64,000 nt of DNA, from NCBI RefSeq assembly GCF_014651115.1, contig NZ_BMWG01000003.1, positions 145,685-209,684 of the forward strand. The letters are read 5' to 3'. This document shows positions 1 to 7,992 of the stretch, in pieces. Position numbers and translations under genes: made by a program. The notes beneath the pieces were generated by a model. The model searched no databases. It had not been told where the DNA came from and worked only from the letters and a program-made list of their open reading frames with translations. Numbering within the stretch: the stretch's first letter is position 1; every line of letters starts with the position of its first letter. Source of the DNA: Streptomyces inusitatus. Its GTDB lineage: Bacteria; Actinomycetota; Actinomycetes; Streptomycetales; Streptomycetaceae.

Positions 1-1136
1 TTGATCGTGTCCCCCGACAGCTCCTCGTCGGCGGCGAACGGGGAGATGGACCACCACATCATGTCCAGCTCACGGGCCCGGTCCCGGACGTCCGCGATCC
101 CCCGCAGAGAGGCCGCGCCGACATCGATGGGGGCCTCGCCGCCACCCGCCGTCGCCGCCCAGGACGCGTGCAGAAACTCCTGGCTGGTCGCGACCAGGTC
201 GGCCGCCCTGGTGCGCACCCGCTCCGGGTCGCAGACCACCGCCATCGAGCCCTTGGGCAGCACGTCCAGCAGCAGTTCCATCTCGTCCACCAGCACCGGG
301 GCGAGGGACTCCATACCCTCGACCGCGATCCCCTCGGCGATCTTGCCCAGGAGTTCGCCCAGCTCGGGATGGGCTTCGGCCAGCGCCGCCGCCCGCCGCC
401 TGACCTCGTCGGTGAGCAGCAGCTCCCGGCACGGCGGGGCCCACAGTCCGTGCTCGGCGACCTCCAGGGAACGCTGATCCGCGATCTTGAAGTAGCGGAT
501 CTCCTCGATGTCGTCGCCCCAGAACTCCACCCGCAGGGGGTGCTCCTCCGTCGGCGGGAAGACATCCAGGATCCCGCCGCGCACGGCGAACTCACCGCGC
601 TTCTCGACCAGCTCCACCCGGGAGTACGCGGCCGCCGCCAGCGCGTCCACGACCTCGTTGAGATCGGCCTGCTGCCCCGTGCGCAGCGCGACGGGCTCCA
701 GCTCGCCCAAGCCCTTCACCTGCGGTTGCAGTACCGAGCGGATCGGCGCGACGACCACCGACACCGGCCCGGCCGCCGGATCGTCCGCCGAGGGGTGCGC
801 CAGCCTGCGCAGCACCGCGAGCCGGCGGCCCACCGTGTCCGAGCGCGGCGAGAGCCGCTCGTGCGGCAGGGTCTCCCAGGAGGGGTACTCGACGATGCCC
901 TCCTCGGGCAGCAGCGAGCGCAGCGCCGCCGCGAGGTCCTCGGCCTCCCGCCCGGTCGCGGTCACCGCGAGCACCGGGCGCCCGCTGTCCCGCGCCAGCG
1001 CGGCGACCGCGAAGGGCCGCGCCGCGGGCGGCCCCACCAGATCGACATGGGCACGGCCCGCGCCCCGGGCGGCCCGCACCGCTTCGGCGAGCGCGGGGTC
1101 GTTGACGACGGCATCGAGCAGACCGTGCAGGCTCAT
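1..1136 (-). CDS. mfd: Transcription-repair coupling factor Mfd (N-terminal part only)
   Basis: About 378 N-terminal residues are present; the rest lies beyond the left edge of the window, since the family is usually near 1,150-1,200 residues. Mfd is an ATP-driven translocase that removes stalled RNA polymerase and recruits UvrA for nucleotide excision repair. The visible part is the UvrB-homology module, with a YPSWETLPHERLSP stretch near residues 90-105 followed by the RSDTVGRRL segment typical of Mfd. The RNA-polymerase-interacting and helicase domains are not in view. The ATG at 1136 is the natural start because the protein begins directly with an alpha-helical MSLHGLLDAV stretch as in other actinobacterial Mfd proteins. 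It is followed upstream by about 200 bp containing the terminator of the ABC exporter. Confidence 0.93.
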   Translation of the reverse strand, partial: MSLHGLLDAVVNDPALAEAVRAARGAGRAHVDLVGPPAARPFAVAALARDSGRPVLAVTATGREAEDLAAALRSLLPEEGIVEYPSWETLPHERLSPRSDTVGRRLAVLRRLAHPSADDPAAGPVSVVVAPIRSVLQPQVKGLGELEPVALRTGQQADLNEVVDALAAAAYSRVELVEKRGEFAVRGGILDVFPPTEEHPLRVEFWGDDIEEIRYFKIADQRSLEVAEHGLWAPPCRELLLTDEVRRRAAALAEAHPELGELLGKIAEGIAVEGMESLAPVLVDEMELLLDVLPKGSMAVVCDPERVRTRAADLVATSQEFLHASWAATAGGGEAPIDVGAASLRGIADVRDRARELDMMWWSISPFAADEELSGDTI

Positions 1137-1276
1137 GAAAGGGTTTCCCTCCCGGGAAGGCAGAGCGAGGGGCAACGCGAAGGGCCCGACACGTCTCACG
1201 GGCCGGGGTCCTCCAGCGTACGCCCGCCCCCGGACCCCCCGCCCGCCGAACCACACCCGCCGCACCCGCCCGAAAA

Positions 1277-1309
1277 GCTCCGGGAAGCTCGTGGCGAGCC
1301 TCCCGGAGC
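1277..1309 (-). terminator. Rho-independent terminator of the ABC exporter operon
   Basis: A 15-bp stem (arms 1277-1291 and 1295-1309, one mismatch, 3-nt loop) lies 27 bp beyond the permease stop codon. Read on the minus strand it is followed by TTTT, which is the expected form for an intrinsic terminator. It would separate the exporter transcript from mfd. Confidence 0.75.
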
Positions 1310-1336
1310 CGGGTTCTTCGTGTCTCCGCGGTGGGG

Positions 1337-3913
1337 CTATTCGGTGGCGATCGCGTTCAGGACGTTCATGCGGCCGGCGCGGAAGGCCGGGACGAGGGCG
1401 GCGAGGAGGCCGACGAAGGCGGAGGCGATGAAGACGGTGGCGATGGTGGGCCAGGGGATTTCGAGGAGTTTGAGGCCTTCGAGGGCGAGAAGTTGTTGGG
1501 CGGCGGTGCCCCAGCCGAGGCCGAGGGCGAGGCCGAGGAGGGCGCCGAAGAGGGCGATGACGACGGATTCGAGGCGGATCATGCGGCGGAGCTGGCGGCG
1601 GGAGAGGCCGATGGCGCGCATGAGGCCGATTTCGCGGGTGCGTTCGACGACGGAGAGGGCGAGGGTGTTCACGACGCCGAGGACGGCGACGATGATGGCG
1701 AGGGCGAGAAGGCCGTAGATGATGTTGAGGAGCTGGTCGATCTGCTCCTGGAGGCCTTTCTTGTAGTCGGTCTGGTCGCGGACCTTGTACTGGGGGTAGT
1801 CCGCGAGGGAGGCCTTGAGGGAGGCCTGGGCCTGCTTGGTCTGGCCGTCCTTGGCGGTGGCGAGAAGCATGTAGTCGCGGGGCATGTGCTCGGCGGGGAT
1901 GTACTTCTCGGCGGTGGCGATGGAGATGTATTTGACGCCCTGGTCCATGGCGCCGCCGTCGGAGGTGATGGCGGCGACCTTGAGCTTGGCGGTGCGGCCC
2001 TTCTCGAAGGCGAGGGTGAGGGTGTCGCCGACCTTGACCTTGTGGCGGGTGGCGTAGTCCTCGCCGACGGATATGGAGTCGGCGCGGTAGGCGTCGGCCT
2101 GCTCGCCGTCGACCATCTCGCGGCGCAGGTCGCGCGCGTAGCTGGGGTCGGTGGCGACGATGCTCTCCAGGGCGGTGCTGCCGTCGTCGGCGCTGACCTT
2201 GGCGAGGACGTCGCGGGAGCGGGTGATGTGGTCGATGCCGTCGGCCTGGCGCAGGGCCTTCTCGGCCTGGGGCACGATCCGCTGTCCGCTGTCCGACTGG
2301 ACGATGAAGTCCGCGCCGACGCTGCGGTCCAGCTCGTCGGTGGCGGAGGCGACCATGGACGCGCCGACGACGGAGAGGCAGGCGACCAGGGCGAGGCCGA
2401 TCATGAGGGCGGCGCCGGTGGCTCCGGTGCGGCGGGGGTTGCGCAGGGCGTTGCGTTCGGCCATCCGGCCGACGGGGCCGAACATCCGCAGCACGAGCGC
2501 GCCGAGCGCCCGGACGACGAAGCCGGCGAGCAGGGGGCCGATGACGATGAAGCCGAGGAGGGTCAGCAGCACTCCGACGCCCAGGTAGAGGGAGCCTTCG
2601 GCGGCCTTCTCGGTCTGGGAGGTGGCCAGCAGGGCGGCGGCGCCCGCGCCGGTCAGAAGGAGGCCGAGGGCGGCCCGTACCCAGCCGGGCTTTCCGTCGG
2701 CGGGGGTGCCGGCGTCGCGCAGGGCGGCCATCGGGGAGACCCGGCCGGCCCGGCGGGCGGGCACATAGGCGGCGAGGACGGTGACGATGACGCCGAGGGC
2801 GAGCCCGACGGCCGGGGTCGTCCACTTCACCGTCAGATCGCCGGTGGACAGCTCCATGCCGATGGAGCCCATGATCTTCATCAGTCCGACCGCGAGGCCG
2901 ACACCGGCCGCGACGCCGGTGAGGGAGCCGACGACGCCGAGGAAGAGGGCCTCGACGAGGACGGACCGGTTGACCTGCTTGCGGCTGGAGCCGATGGCCC
3001 GCATCAGGCCGATCTCGCGGGTGCGCTGGGCGACCAGCATGGAGAAGGTGTTGACGATGAGGAAGATGCCGACGAGGAAGGCGATCCCGGCGAAGCCGAG
3101 CATGGCGTACTTGAGGACGTCGAGGGACTTGCCGATCTCGTCACGGCCCTCCTCGGTGGCCTCTTCGGCGGTCTTGATGGTGAGCTTGCCGCCGCCGAGC
3201 GCGTCGGCGACGTTCTTCTTGAGGGTCTCGTTGCTCACCCCGTCGGCGGCGGTGATCCCGAGATAGGAGAACCGGCCCTCGGCCCCGAGCAGCGCCCGCT
3301 GGGCGGTGGGGAGGTGGAGGTGGAAGATGGCCGCGCCGGGGTTGGTGACCTTGAAGGAGGCGATGCCGCTGATCCTGGCCCTGACGTCGCCGTTGGCGGT
3401 GATGACGCGCAGCTCGTCGCCGAGCTTGAGCTTGTGCTTCTCGGCGGTGTCGGCGTCGACCATGATCTCGGTGGGGCCCCGGGGCGCGTTGCCCGAGGTG
3501 ATCTCCATGGACTTGAGGTCGTTCTCCGTCCAGTTGCCCACGATGGTGGGCGGGCCGCCGGACGGGCCCACGTCCTTGTTGTCGGCGTTGACGACGGTGA
3601 CGGCCATGCTGTTGACCGCGCCCTCGGCGAACTCCACCCCCTCGGCCGACCTGGCCTTCTCCAGGGCGGCGGCGGGCAGCGTCGTGGGCTTGCCGCTCCG
3701 CTCGGCCGCCTCGTCGCCGTCGCTCTCGGCGGGCCGGACGGTGACATCGGTCGCGGTGACGGCGAAGAGCTTGTCGAAGGTGGTGTTCATCGTGTCGGTG
3801 AAGACGAGCGTCCCGGACACGAAGGCCACGGACAGCAGCACGGCCACGGCGGAGAGGGCCATGCGGCCCTTGTGCGCGAAGAAGTTGCGCAGGGAGGTCT
3901 TGAAGACGGTCAC
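1337..3913 (-). CDS. MacB/FtsX-type ABC transporter permease
   Basis: An 858-residue inner-membrane permease of the FtsX/LolC/MacB superfamily. It shows the duplicated layout seen in Gram-positive exporters: an N-terminal membrane segment (about 18-40), a periplasmic-type MacB core domain, an FtsX block with three helices (about 260-395), two further helices (about 405-470), a second core domain, and a second FtsX block near residues 735-850. The signature TREIGLMRAIGxSRxQ occurs twice, once in each FtsX block. The gene starts with GTG and overlaps the stop of the upstream ATPase gene by 4 bp (GTGA), so the two are translationally coupled and form one exporter. The substrate cannot be read from sequence; relatives move peptides, lipids or antibiotics, or act as mechanotransmitters. 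Confidence 0.9.
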   Translation of the reverse strand: MTVFKTSLRNFFAHKGRMALSAVAVLLSVAFVSGTLVFTDTMNTTFDKLFAVTATDVTVRPAESDGDEAAERSGKPTTLPAAALEKARSAEGVEFAEGAVNSMAVTVVNADNKDVGPSGGPPTIVGNWTENDLKSMEITSGNAPRGPTEIMVDADTAEKHKLKLGDELRVITANGDVRARISGIASFKVTNPGAAIFHLHLPTAQRALLGAEGRFSYLGITAADGVSNETLKKNVADALGGGKLTIKTAEEATEEGRDEIGKSLDVLKYAMLGFAGIAFLVGIFLIVNTFSMLVAQRTREIGLMRAIGSSRKQVNRSVLVEALFLGVVGSLTGVAAGVGLAVGLMKIMGSIGMELSTGDLTVKWTTPAVGLALGVIVTVLAAYVPARRAGRVSPMAALRDAGTPADGKPGWVRAALGLLLTGAGAAALLATSQTEKAAEGSLYLGVGVLLTLLGFIVIGPLLAGFVVRALGALVLRMFGPVGRMAERNALRNPRRTGATGAALMIGLALVACLSVVGASMVASATDELDRSVGADFIVQSDSGQRIVPQAEKALRQADGIDHITRSRDVLAKVSADDGSTALESIVATDPSYARDLRREMVDGEQADAYRADSISVGEDYATRHKVKVGDTLTLAFEKGRTAKLKVAAITSDGGAMDQGVKYISIATAEKYIPAEHMPRDYMLLATAKDGQTKQAQASLKASLADYPQYKVRDQTDYKKGLQEQIDQLLNIIYGLLALAIIVAVLGVVNTLALSVVERTREIGLMRAIGLSRRQLRRMIRLESVVIALFGALLGLALGLGWGTAAQQLLALEGLKLLEIPWPTIATVFIASAFVGLLAALVPAFRAGRMNVLNAIATE

Positions 3914-4698
3914 GAGGTACGCCCCCGGGCGTCGAAGTCCTTCATGCGGTCGAGCACGGCGTCGGCGGTGGGACGGAACATCTCGTCCACGATCCTGCCG
4001 TCGGCGAGATACAGGACGCGGTCCGCGTAGGAGGCGGCGACCGGGTCGTGGGTGACCATGACGATGGTCTGGCCCAGCTCGTCGACGGAGCGGCGGAGGA
4101 AGCCGAGGACCTCGGCGCCCGCGCGGGAGTCCAGGTTTCCGGTGGGCTCGTCGCCGAAGATGATCTCAGGCTGGGCGGCGAGCGCCCGGGCGACGGCGAC
4201 GCGCTGCTGCTGGCCGCCGGAGAGCTGGGTCGGCCGGTGCTTGAGCCGCTCGGAGAGGCCGACCGTCGACACGACGCGGTTGAGCCAGGCCGCGTCGGGC
4301 TTGCGGCCCGCGATGTCCATGGGGAGCGTGATGTTCTCCAGGGCGTTGAGCGTGGGCAGCAGATTGAACGCCTGGAAGATGAAGCCGACACGGTCCCTGC
4401 GGAGCTGGGTGAGCTTCTTGTCCTTGAGCCCGGTTATCTCGGTGTCGTCCAGGTGGATGGTGCCGGAGGTGACGGTGTCGAGTCCGGCGAGGCAGTGCAT
4501 CAGGGTGGACTTGCCGGAGCCGGAAGGCCCCATGATCGCGGTGAACTGCCCCCGGGCGATGTCGACGTCGACATGGTCGAGGGCCACGACTCGGGTCTCC
4601 CCCGCGCCGTACGCCTTGACGACCTGCCGTCCACGCGCGGCGACGGCCGTGCGCCCTCCGGTGTCCCCGTGCCGGGGAATACTCACAGCCGTTGTCAC
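3910..4698 (-). CDS. ABC transporter ATP-binding protein (MacB/LolD type)
   Basis: A 262-residue ATPase that powers the FtsX-like permease encoded immediately downstream. Walker A is GPSGSGKST, the signature is LSGGQQQRVAVARALA, Walker B is IIFGDEP followed by TGNLDS, and the H-loop is in VTHDP; all catalytic motifs are intact. A longer frame extends upstream, but the GTG at 4698 is preferred because GGAGA sits 6-10 bp before it and the protein then begins with the short leader usual for the family. The 4-bp GTGA overlap with the permease implies equal co-expression. Confidence 0.9.
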   Translation of the reverse strand: MTTAVSIPRHGDTGGRTAVAARGRQVVKAYGAGETRVVALDHVDVDIARGQFTAIMGPSGSGKSTLMHCLAGLDTVTSGTIHLDDTEITGLKDKKLTQLRRDRVGFIFQAFNLLPTLNALENITLPMDIAGRKPDAAWLNRVVSTVGLSERLKHRPTQLSGGQQQRVAVARALAAQPEIIFGDEPTGNLDSRAGAEVLGFLRRSVDELGQTIVMVTHDPVAASYADRVLYLADGRIVDEMFRPTADAVLDRMKDFDARGRTS

Positions 4699-5065
4699 GA
4701 GATGTCTCCTATTTTCGTTGCCTGTATGGGTATTGCCGCGTGTGTACGGGACGGGTGTCGCCGTGTGCCACTCAAGTCTGTCGACGGGGGCGCTCCGGCG
4801 CGCTGGTGCCCAGCGCAGTCTTGAACCGGGGGTTTTCCCCACCCTCCGGCGATGCGGCCCGTACCCCCAACAACGTAAAGAGCCCGGCCCGCCCGGCACG
4901 TCGTCCCTCGGGACGAACACGCCCCGGCCGTTCGCGAGGGGCGCCCCCTAGGGGCCACGGGCTTCAGGAGGCGTCTTTCCTCGGGGTTCACGCCCTGCCG
5001 TCGCGCCGACCTCAAGTGAGAGGGTGTCCCCGGCAGGAATAGGTGCAGGGGGAAAGGGAATTGGC
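4699..5065. other. Divergent intergenic region (exporter / MFS)
   Basis: This 367-bp stretch separates the start codons of the ABC ATPase gene (minus) and the MFS gene (plus), so it must carry two outward promoters. I see no convincing palindromic operator. The purine-rich AGGGGGAAAGGGAA at 5047-5060 is the ribosome binding site of the MFS gene. Short open frames here lack supporting Shine-Dalgarno sequences and are not called. Confidence 0.5.
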
Positions 5066-6886
5066 GTGGGGGAGATACCGAAGCTGTCCGTGCCCGGGCC
5101 GGCGGCCACCGAGGCGGCGGACGAGGCCCGCTCGCGCAAGGCGGTGGTCGCCGCGCTGATGACGGCGATGGCGCTCGCCTCGCTCGACGGCACGGTCGTG
5201 TCGACCGCCGTCCCGCAGATCGTCGGCGACCTCGGCGGCTTCTCCGTCTTCTCCTGGCTCTTCGCCGGCTATCTGCTCGCCGTCACCGTGACACTGCCGG
5301 TGTACGGGAAGCTCTCCGACACCTTCGGCCGCAAGCCGGTCCTGATCGCCGGCATCGTCCTCTTCCTCATCGGCTCGCTGCTCTCCGCGCTCGCCTGGGA
5401 CATGGCCTCGCTGATCGCGTTCCGGATCGTCCAGGGGCTGGGCGGCGGGGCGCTCCAGGGCACGGTCCAGACGATCGCGGCGGATCTGTACCCGCTGAAG
5501 GAGCGCCCGAAGATCCAGGCCAGGCTGTCCACCGTGTGGGCGGTGTCGGCGGTGGCCGGACCGGCGGTCGGCGGGCTGCTCGCCACCTACGCCGACTGGC
5601 GCTGGATCTTCCTGATCAACCTTCCGGTGGGCGCGGTCGCGCTGTGGCTGATCACCCGCCATCTGCGGGAGCCCGGCCGCGACCGGGCGCGCGCCCGCGC
5701 GGCGGCGGCCCTCGCGGAGAAGGACCGTACGCCCTCAGGAACGACCTCAAGCACACCCTCCGGCACACATTCCGGTACGCCCTCCGGCACGCCTTCCGGT
5801 ACGGAGGAGATCCGCGCGGAGGGTACGAGGGGCCCCGGCGACAGCAGGGGCCCGGGCGGTACGAGCCGCCCCGGGGGTACGAGCCGCCCCGGCGGCACGA
5901 CAGGGCCCCGCCGTCGTACGCCCCGGTCCCGGGCCTGCCAGTCCTCCCGGGCCTCCCGGGCCTCCCGAGTCGACTGGCCCGGCGCGCTGACGATCTTCGG
6001 CGCGGGCGCGGCGCTGCTCACCGCGCTCGTCCAGGGCGGTATCGCCTGGCCCTGGTTCTCCGCGCCCTCGCTCGCGCTGCTGGGCGGTGGGGCCGTGCTG
6101 GTCGTGGCCGTCGTCCTCGTCGAACGGCGGGCCGCCGAACCGATTCTGCCCGGCTGGGTCTGGCGGCGGCCGGCCATCGCCTCGGTCAATCTGGCGCTCG
6201 GCGCGCTCGGGCTGCTGATGATCGCGCCGATGGTCTTCCTGCCGCTGTACGCCCAGTCGGTGCTCGGTCTGGGGCCGGTGGCGGCGGGGTTCGTGCTGTC
6301 GGTGATGACCCTCAGCTGGCCCATCACGGCGGCCCTGTCCAGCCGGGTGTCGGACCGGATCGGCGTCCGCCGGACCGCCATGACCGGCATCTTCCTGGCC
6401 GCGCTCTGTCTGGCGGCCTTCCCGCTGCTCCCGCACCCCGCCGCCCCCTGGCAGCCGGCCCTGCTGATGCTGCTGCTGGGCGGGGCGCTGGGAATCTTCC
6501 AACTCCCGCTGATCGTGGGGGTCCAGGGAGCGGTCGGCTGGTCGGAGCGGGGCACGGCGACCGCGTCCATACTCTTCTACCGCCAGATCGGGCAGAGCGT
6601 CGGCGCGGCGCTCTTCGGCGCGGTGGCCAACGCGGTGCTGGCCTCCCGGCTGGGCGGCGCGGGCGACCTGGAGTCGGTCTCGCGCTCCCTGGAGGACCCG
6701 GCCTCCCTCACCGCGGAGGCCGCCGAACGGCTGCGGCTCGCGGTGGACGCGGCGGTCGACCATGTGTACGTCGGGGCGGCGTCCGCCGCCGTCGCCGCCC
6801 TCCTCGTCCTGCTGTTCATGGCCCCGCGCCACTTCCCGGTGGCGGCCGACGAGCCGGATCAGGACCCGGCCCCCCGAACCGCCTAA
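5066..6886 (+). CDS. MFS drug efflux transporter, DHA2 (14-TMS) family
   Basis: A 606-residue proton-linked multidrug exporter of the EmrB/QacA type. The first helix carries LDGTVVSTAVPQI, and the loop after TM2 has the MFS motif GKLSDTFGRKP. Helices continue to the C terminus in the 14-segment pattern. The GTG at 5066 is chosen because a strong AGGGGGAAAGGGAA lies just upstream; an earlier in-frame GTG at 5024 has its purine run directly abutting it and is less likely. Around residues 220-310 the central cytoplasmic loop is expanded by Ser-Gly-Thr-Pro and Arg-Pro-Gly-Gly repeats, encoded by tandem 12-bp and 18-bp DNA repeats, which is unusual for this family. No TetR or MarR regulator is adjacent. 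Confidence 0.88.
   Translation: MGEIPKLSVPGPAATEAADEARSRKAVVAALMTAMALASLDGTVVSTAVPQIVGDLGGFSVFSWLFAGYLLAVTVTLPVYGKLSDTFGRKPVLIAGIVLFLIGSLLSALAWDMASLIAFRIVQGLGGGALQGTVQTIAADLYPLKERPKIQARLSTVWAVSAVAGPAVGGLLATYADWRWIFLINLPVGAVALWLITRHLREPGRDRARARAAAALAEKDRTPSGTTSSTPSGTHSGTPSGTPSGTEEIRAEGTRGPGDSRGPGGTSRPGGTSRPGGTTGPRRRTPRSRACQSSRASRASRVDWPGALTIFGAGAALLTALVQGGIAWPWFSAPSLALLGGGAVLVVAVVLVERRAAEPILPGWVWRRPAIASVNLALGALGLLMIAPMVFLPLYAQSVLGLGPVAAGFVLSVMTLSWPITAALSSRVSDRIGVRRTAMTGIFLAALCLAAFPLLPHPAAPWQPALLMLLLGGALGIFQLPLIVGVQGAVGWSERGTATASILFYRQIGQSVGAALFGAVANAVLASRLGGAGDLESVSRSLEDPASLTAEAAERLRLAVDAAVDHVYVGAASAAVAALLVLLFMAPRHFPVAADEPDQDPAPRTA
5759..5910 (+). repeat. In-frame tandem repeats within the MFS central loop
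   Basis: Four 12-bp units beginning TCCGGYAC occupy 5759-5806. Two copies of an 18-bp unit beginning GGTACGAGCC follow at 5858-5875 and 5876-5893, with a partial third. Both unit lengths are multiples of three, so copy-number change would keep the reading frame. The repeats encode the low-complexity loop of the efflux protein. Confidence 0.85.
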
Positions 6887-6917
6887 AGCACGGGAAGCAC
6901 TGGAAGCGCGAGAAGCA

Positions 6918-7805
6918 CTACTCCCCGGCGGGGGCCCGGCCGGTCAGAGCGGCGAGGCTGTCGCTGATGTGGGCCATGTGCGCGTTCATCTCGTCCCGCG
7001 CCTCCTCGTGCTCGCGCAGCAGCCGTTCCGTCTCACGGACCGTGCGCTCCTCGCTCATCCGCGCCTGGGCGAGCAGCTCCGCCGCCCGGGCCTCCGCGTC
7101 CTCCTGGCCGTGGCGGGCCTGCTCGCGCCCCTCGGAGAGTACGCGTGCGGCCTCCTCGACGGCCGTCTCGGCGAGGGTCGTCAGCTCGGCGTGGCGGATG
7201 TCCAGCTCCGCCTCGCGGGCGGCCAGCTCGCGCTCCTGCGACTCCCAGCGCTCGGCCTGCCCCGACTCCAGATCGGCGAGGAGCCCCTCCGCCCGCAGCC
7301 GGGTCTCCTGCCACACGGAGAGCGCGTCGGCACGCCGGACCTCCGCCTCGGAGCGGGCCTGGCCGAGCCGTTCGGCCGCCGCCTCCCCGGCCGTCCCGAG
7401 GATCTCCTCCGCGCGCGCGTCGGCGGCGGCCCGGACCCCGTCGGCCTCCTCGCGCGCCGCGTCCCGCAGCCGTCGCCCGTCCTCCTTGGCCGCCTCAAGC
7501 GAGGCCAGCGCCTCCCCGCGCGCCGCCGACCGGACCTCCGACGCCTCCTCCTCCGTCAGCGCCAGCAGCTCCCTGGCCCGATCGCTCAGTGAGTCGTAGG
7601 TCTGCGGCCGCAGCGCCCCGACCGCCTCGCGGAGCCGGGCCGCCTCCGCCTCCATCTCCTTGGCGAGCACGGTCAGCCGGGCGGCTCTCTCCCAGGCGTC
7701 GTCACGGTCCTTGGAGACGGCGCTGACATGGGCGTCGGCCGTCTCCATGCGGTAGCCGCGGCGTACGACGGCGAAGCCGTGAGGCGATACCGATTCAGCG
7801 CTCAT
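6918..7805 (-). CDS. Coiled-coil cytoskeletal-type protein (FilP/DivIVA-like, annotated in Streptomyces as cellulose-binding)
   Basis: A 295-residue protein made almost entirely of Ala/Glu/Arg-rich heptads from about residue 30 to 270. Its N terminus (SPHGFAVVRRGYRMETAD) matches the short DivIVA-like entry motif (GFxxVRRGY) shared by FilP and related Streptomyces coiled-coil proteins, which build filaments or scaffolds at hyphal tips. I infer an intracellular scaffold role; direct cellulose binding, a label often attached to such proteins, is not supported by any carbohydrate-binding domain. The ATG at 7805 is used because the protein aligns from there; a longer frame adds nine unsupported residues. 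The gene converges on the MFS gene with only 31 bp between stops. Confidence 0.78.
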   Translation of the reverse strand: MSAESVSPHGFAVVRRGYRMETADAHVSAVSKDRDDAWERAARLTVLAKEMEAEAARLREAVGALRPQTYDSLSDRARELLALTEEEASEVRSAARGEALASLEAAKEDGRRLRDAAREEADGVRAAADARAEEILGTAGEAAAERLGQARSEAEVRRADALSVWQETRLRAEGLLADLESGQAERWESQERELAAREAELDIRHAELTTLAETAVEEAARVLSEGREQARHGQEDAEARAAELLAQARMSEERTVRETERLLREHEEARDEMNAHMAHISDSLAALTGRAPAGE

Positions 7806-7924
7806 CCTTGGAGTCCCTTTCCAGATCCACAACGATGCATTACGCGATTGTGCTCATATCCTTCCGGATACAAAACAAACGCTCATAACGCGACACTGTG
7901 GCATCAGGCAAAAGAAGAAAGCGA

Positions 7925-7967
7925 ACGGGGCGTCCGGTCCATGACGACGGTGGACCGGACGCCCCGT
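7925..7967 (-). terminator. Strong hairpin terminator of the SUKH/deaminase operon
   Basis: Perfect 17-bp arms (7925-7941 and 7951-7967) with a 9-nt loop lie 26 bp past the stop of the minus-strand fusion gene. On that strand the hairpin is followed by a T-rich run (TCGCTTTCTTCTTTTGCC), as expected for an intrinsic terminator. Confidence 0.88.
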
Positions 7968-7992
7968 GGCGTACCCGAGGCGGGGCGGCGGG

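Noticed and set aside
1331..4030. A 2.7-kb plus-strand open frame opposite the ABC permease
   Set aside because: It is the antisense frame of a GC-rich gene, with Gly/Ala/Asp/Glu-rich nonsense text. The minus-strand frame has clear FtsX motifs. Similar antisense frames occur opposite tam, pmt, the PBP gene, alaS and others and were ignored.
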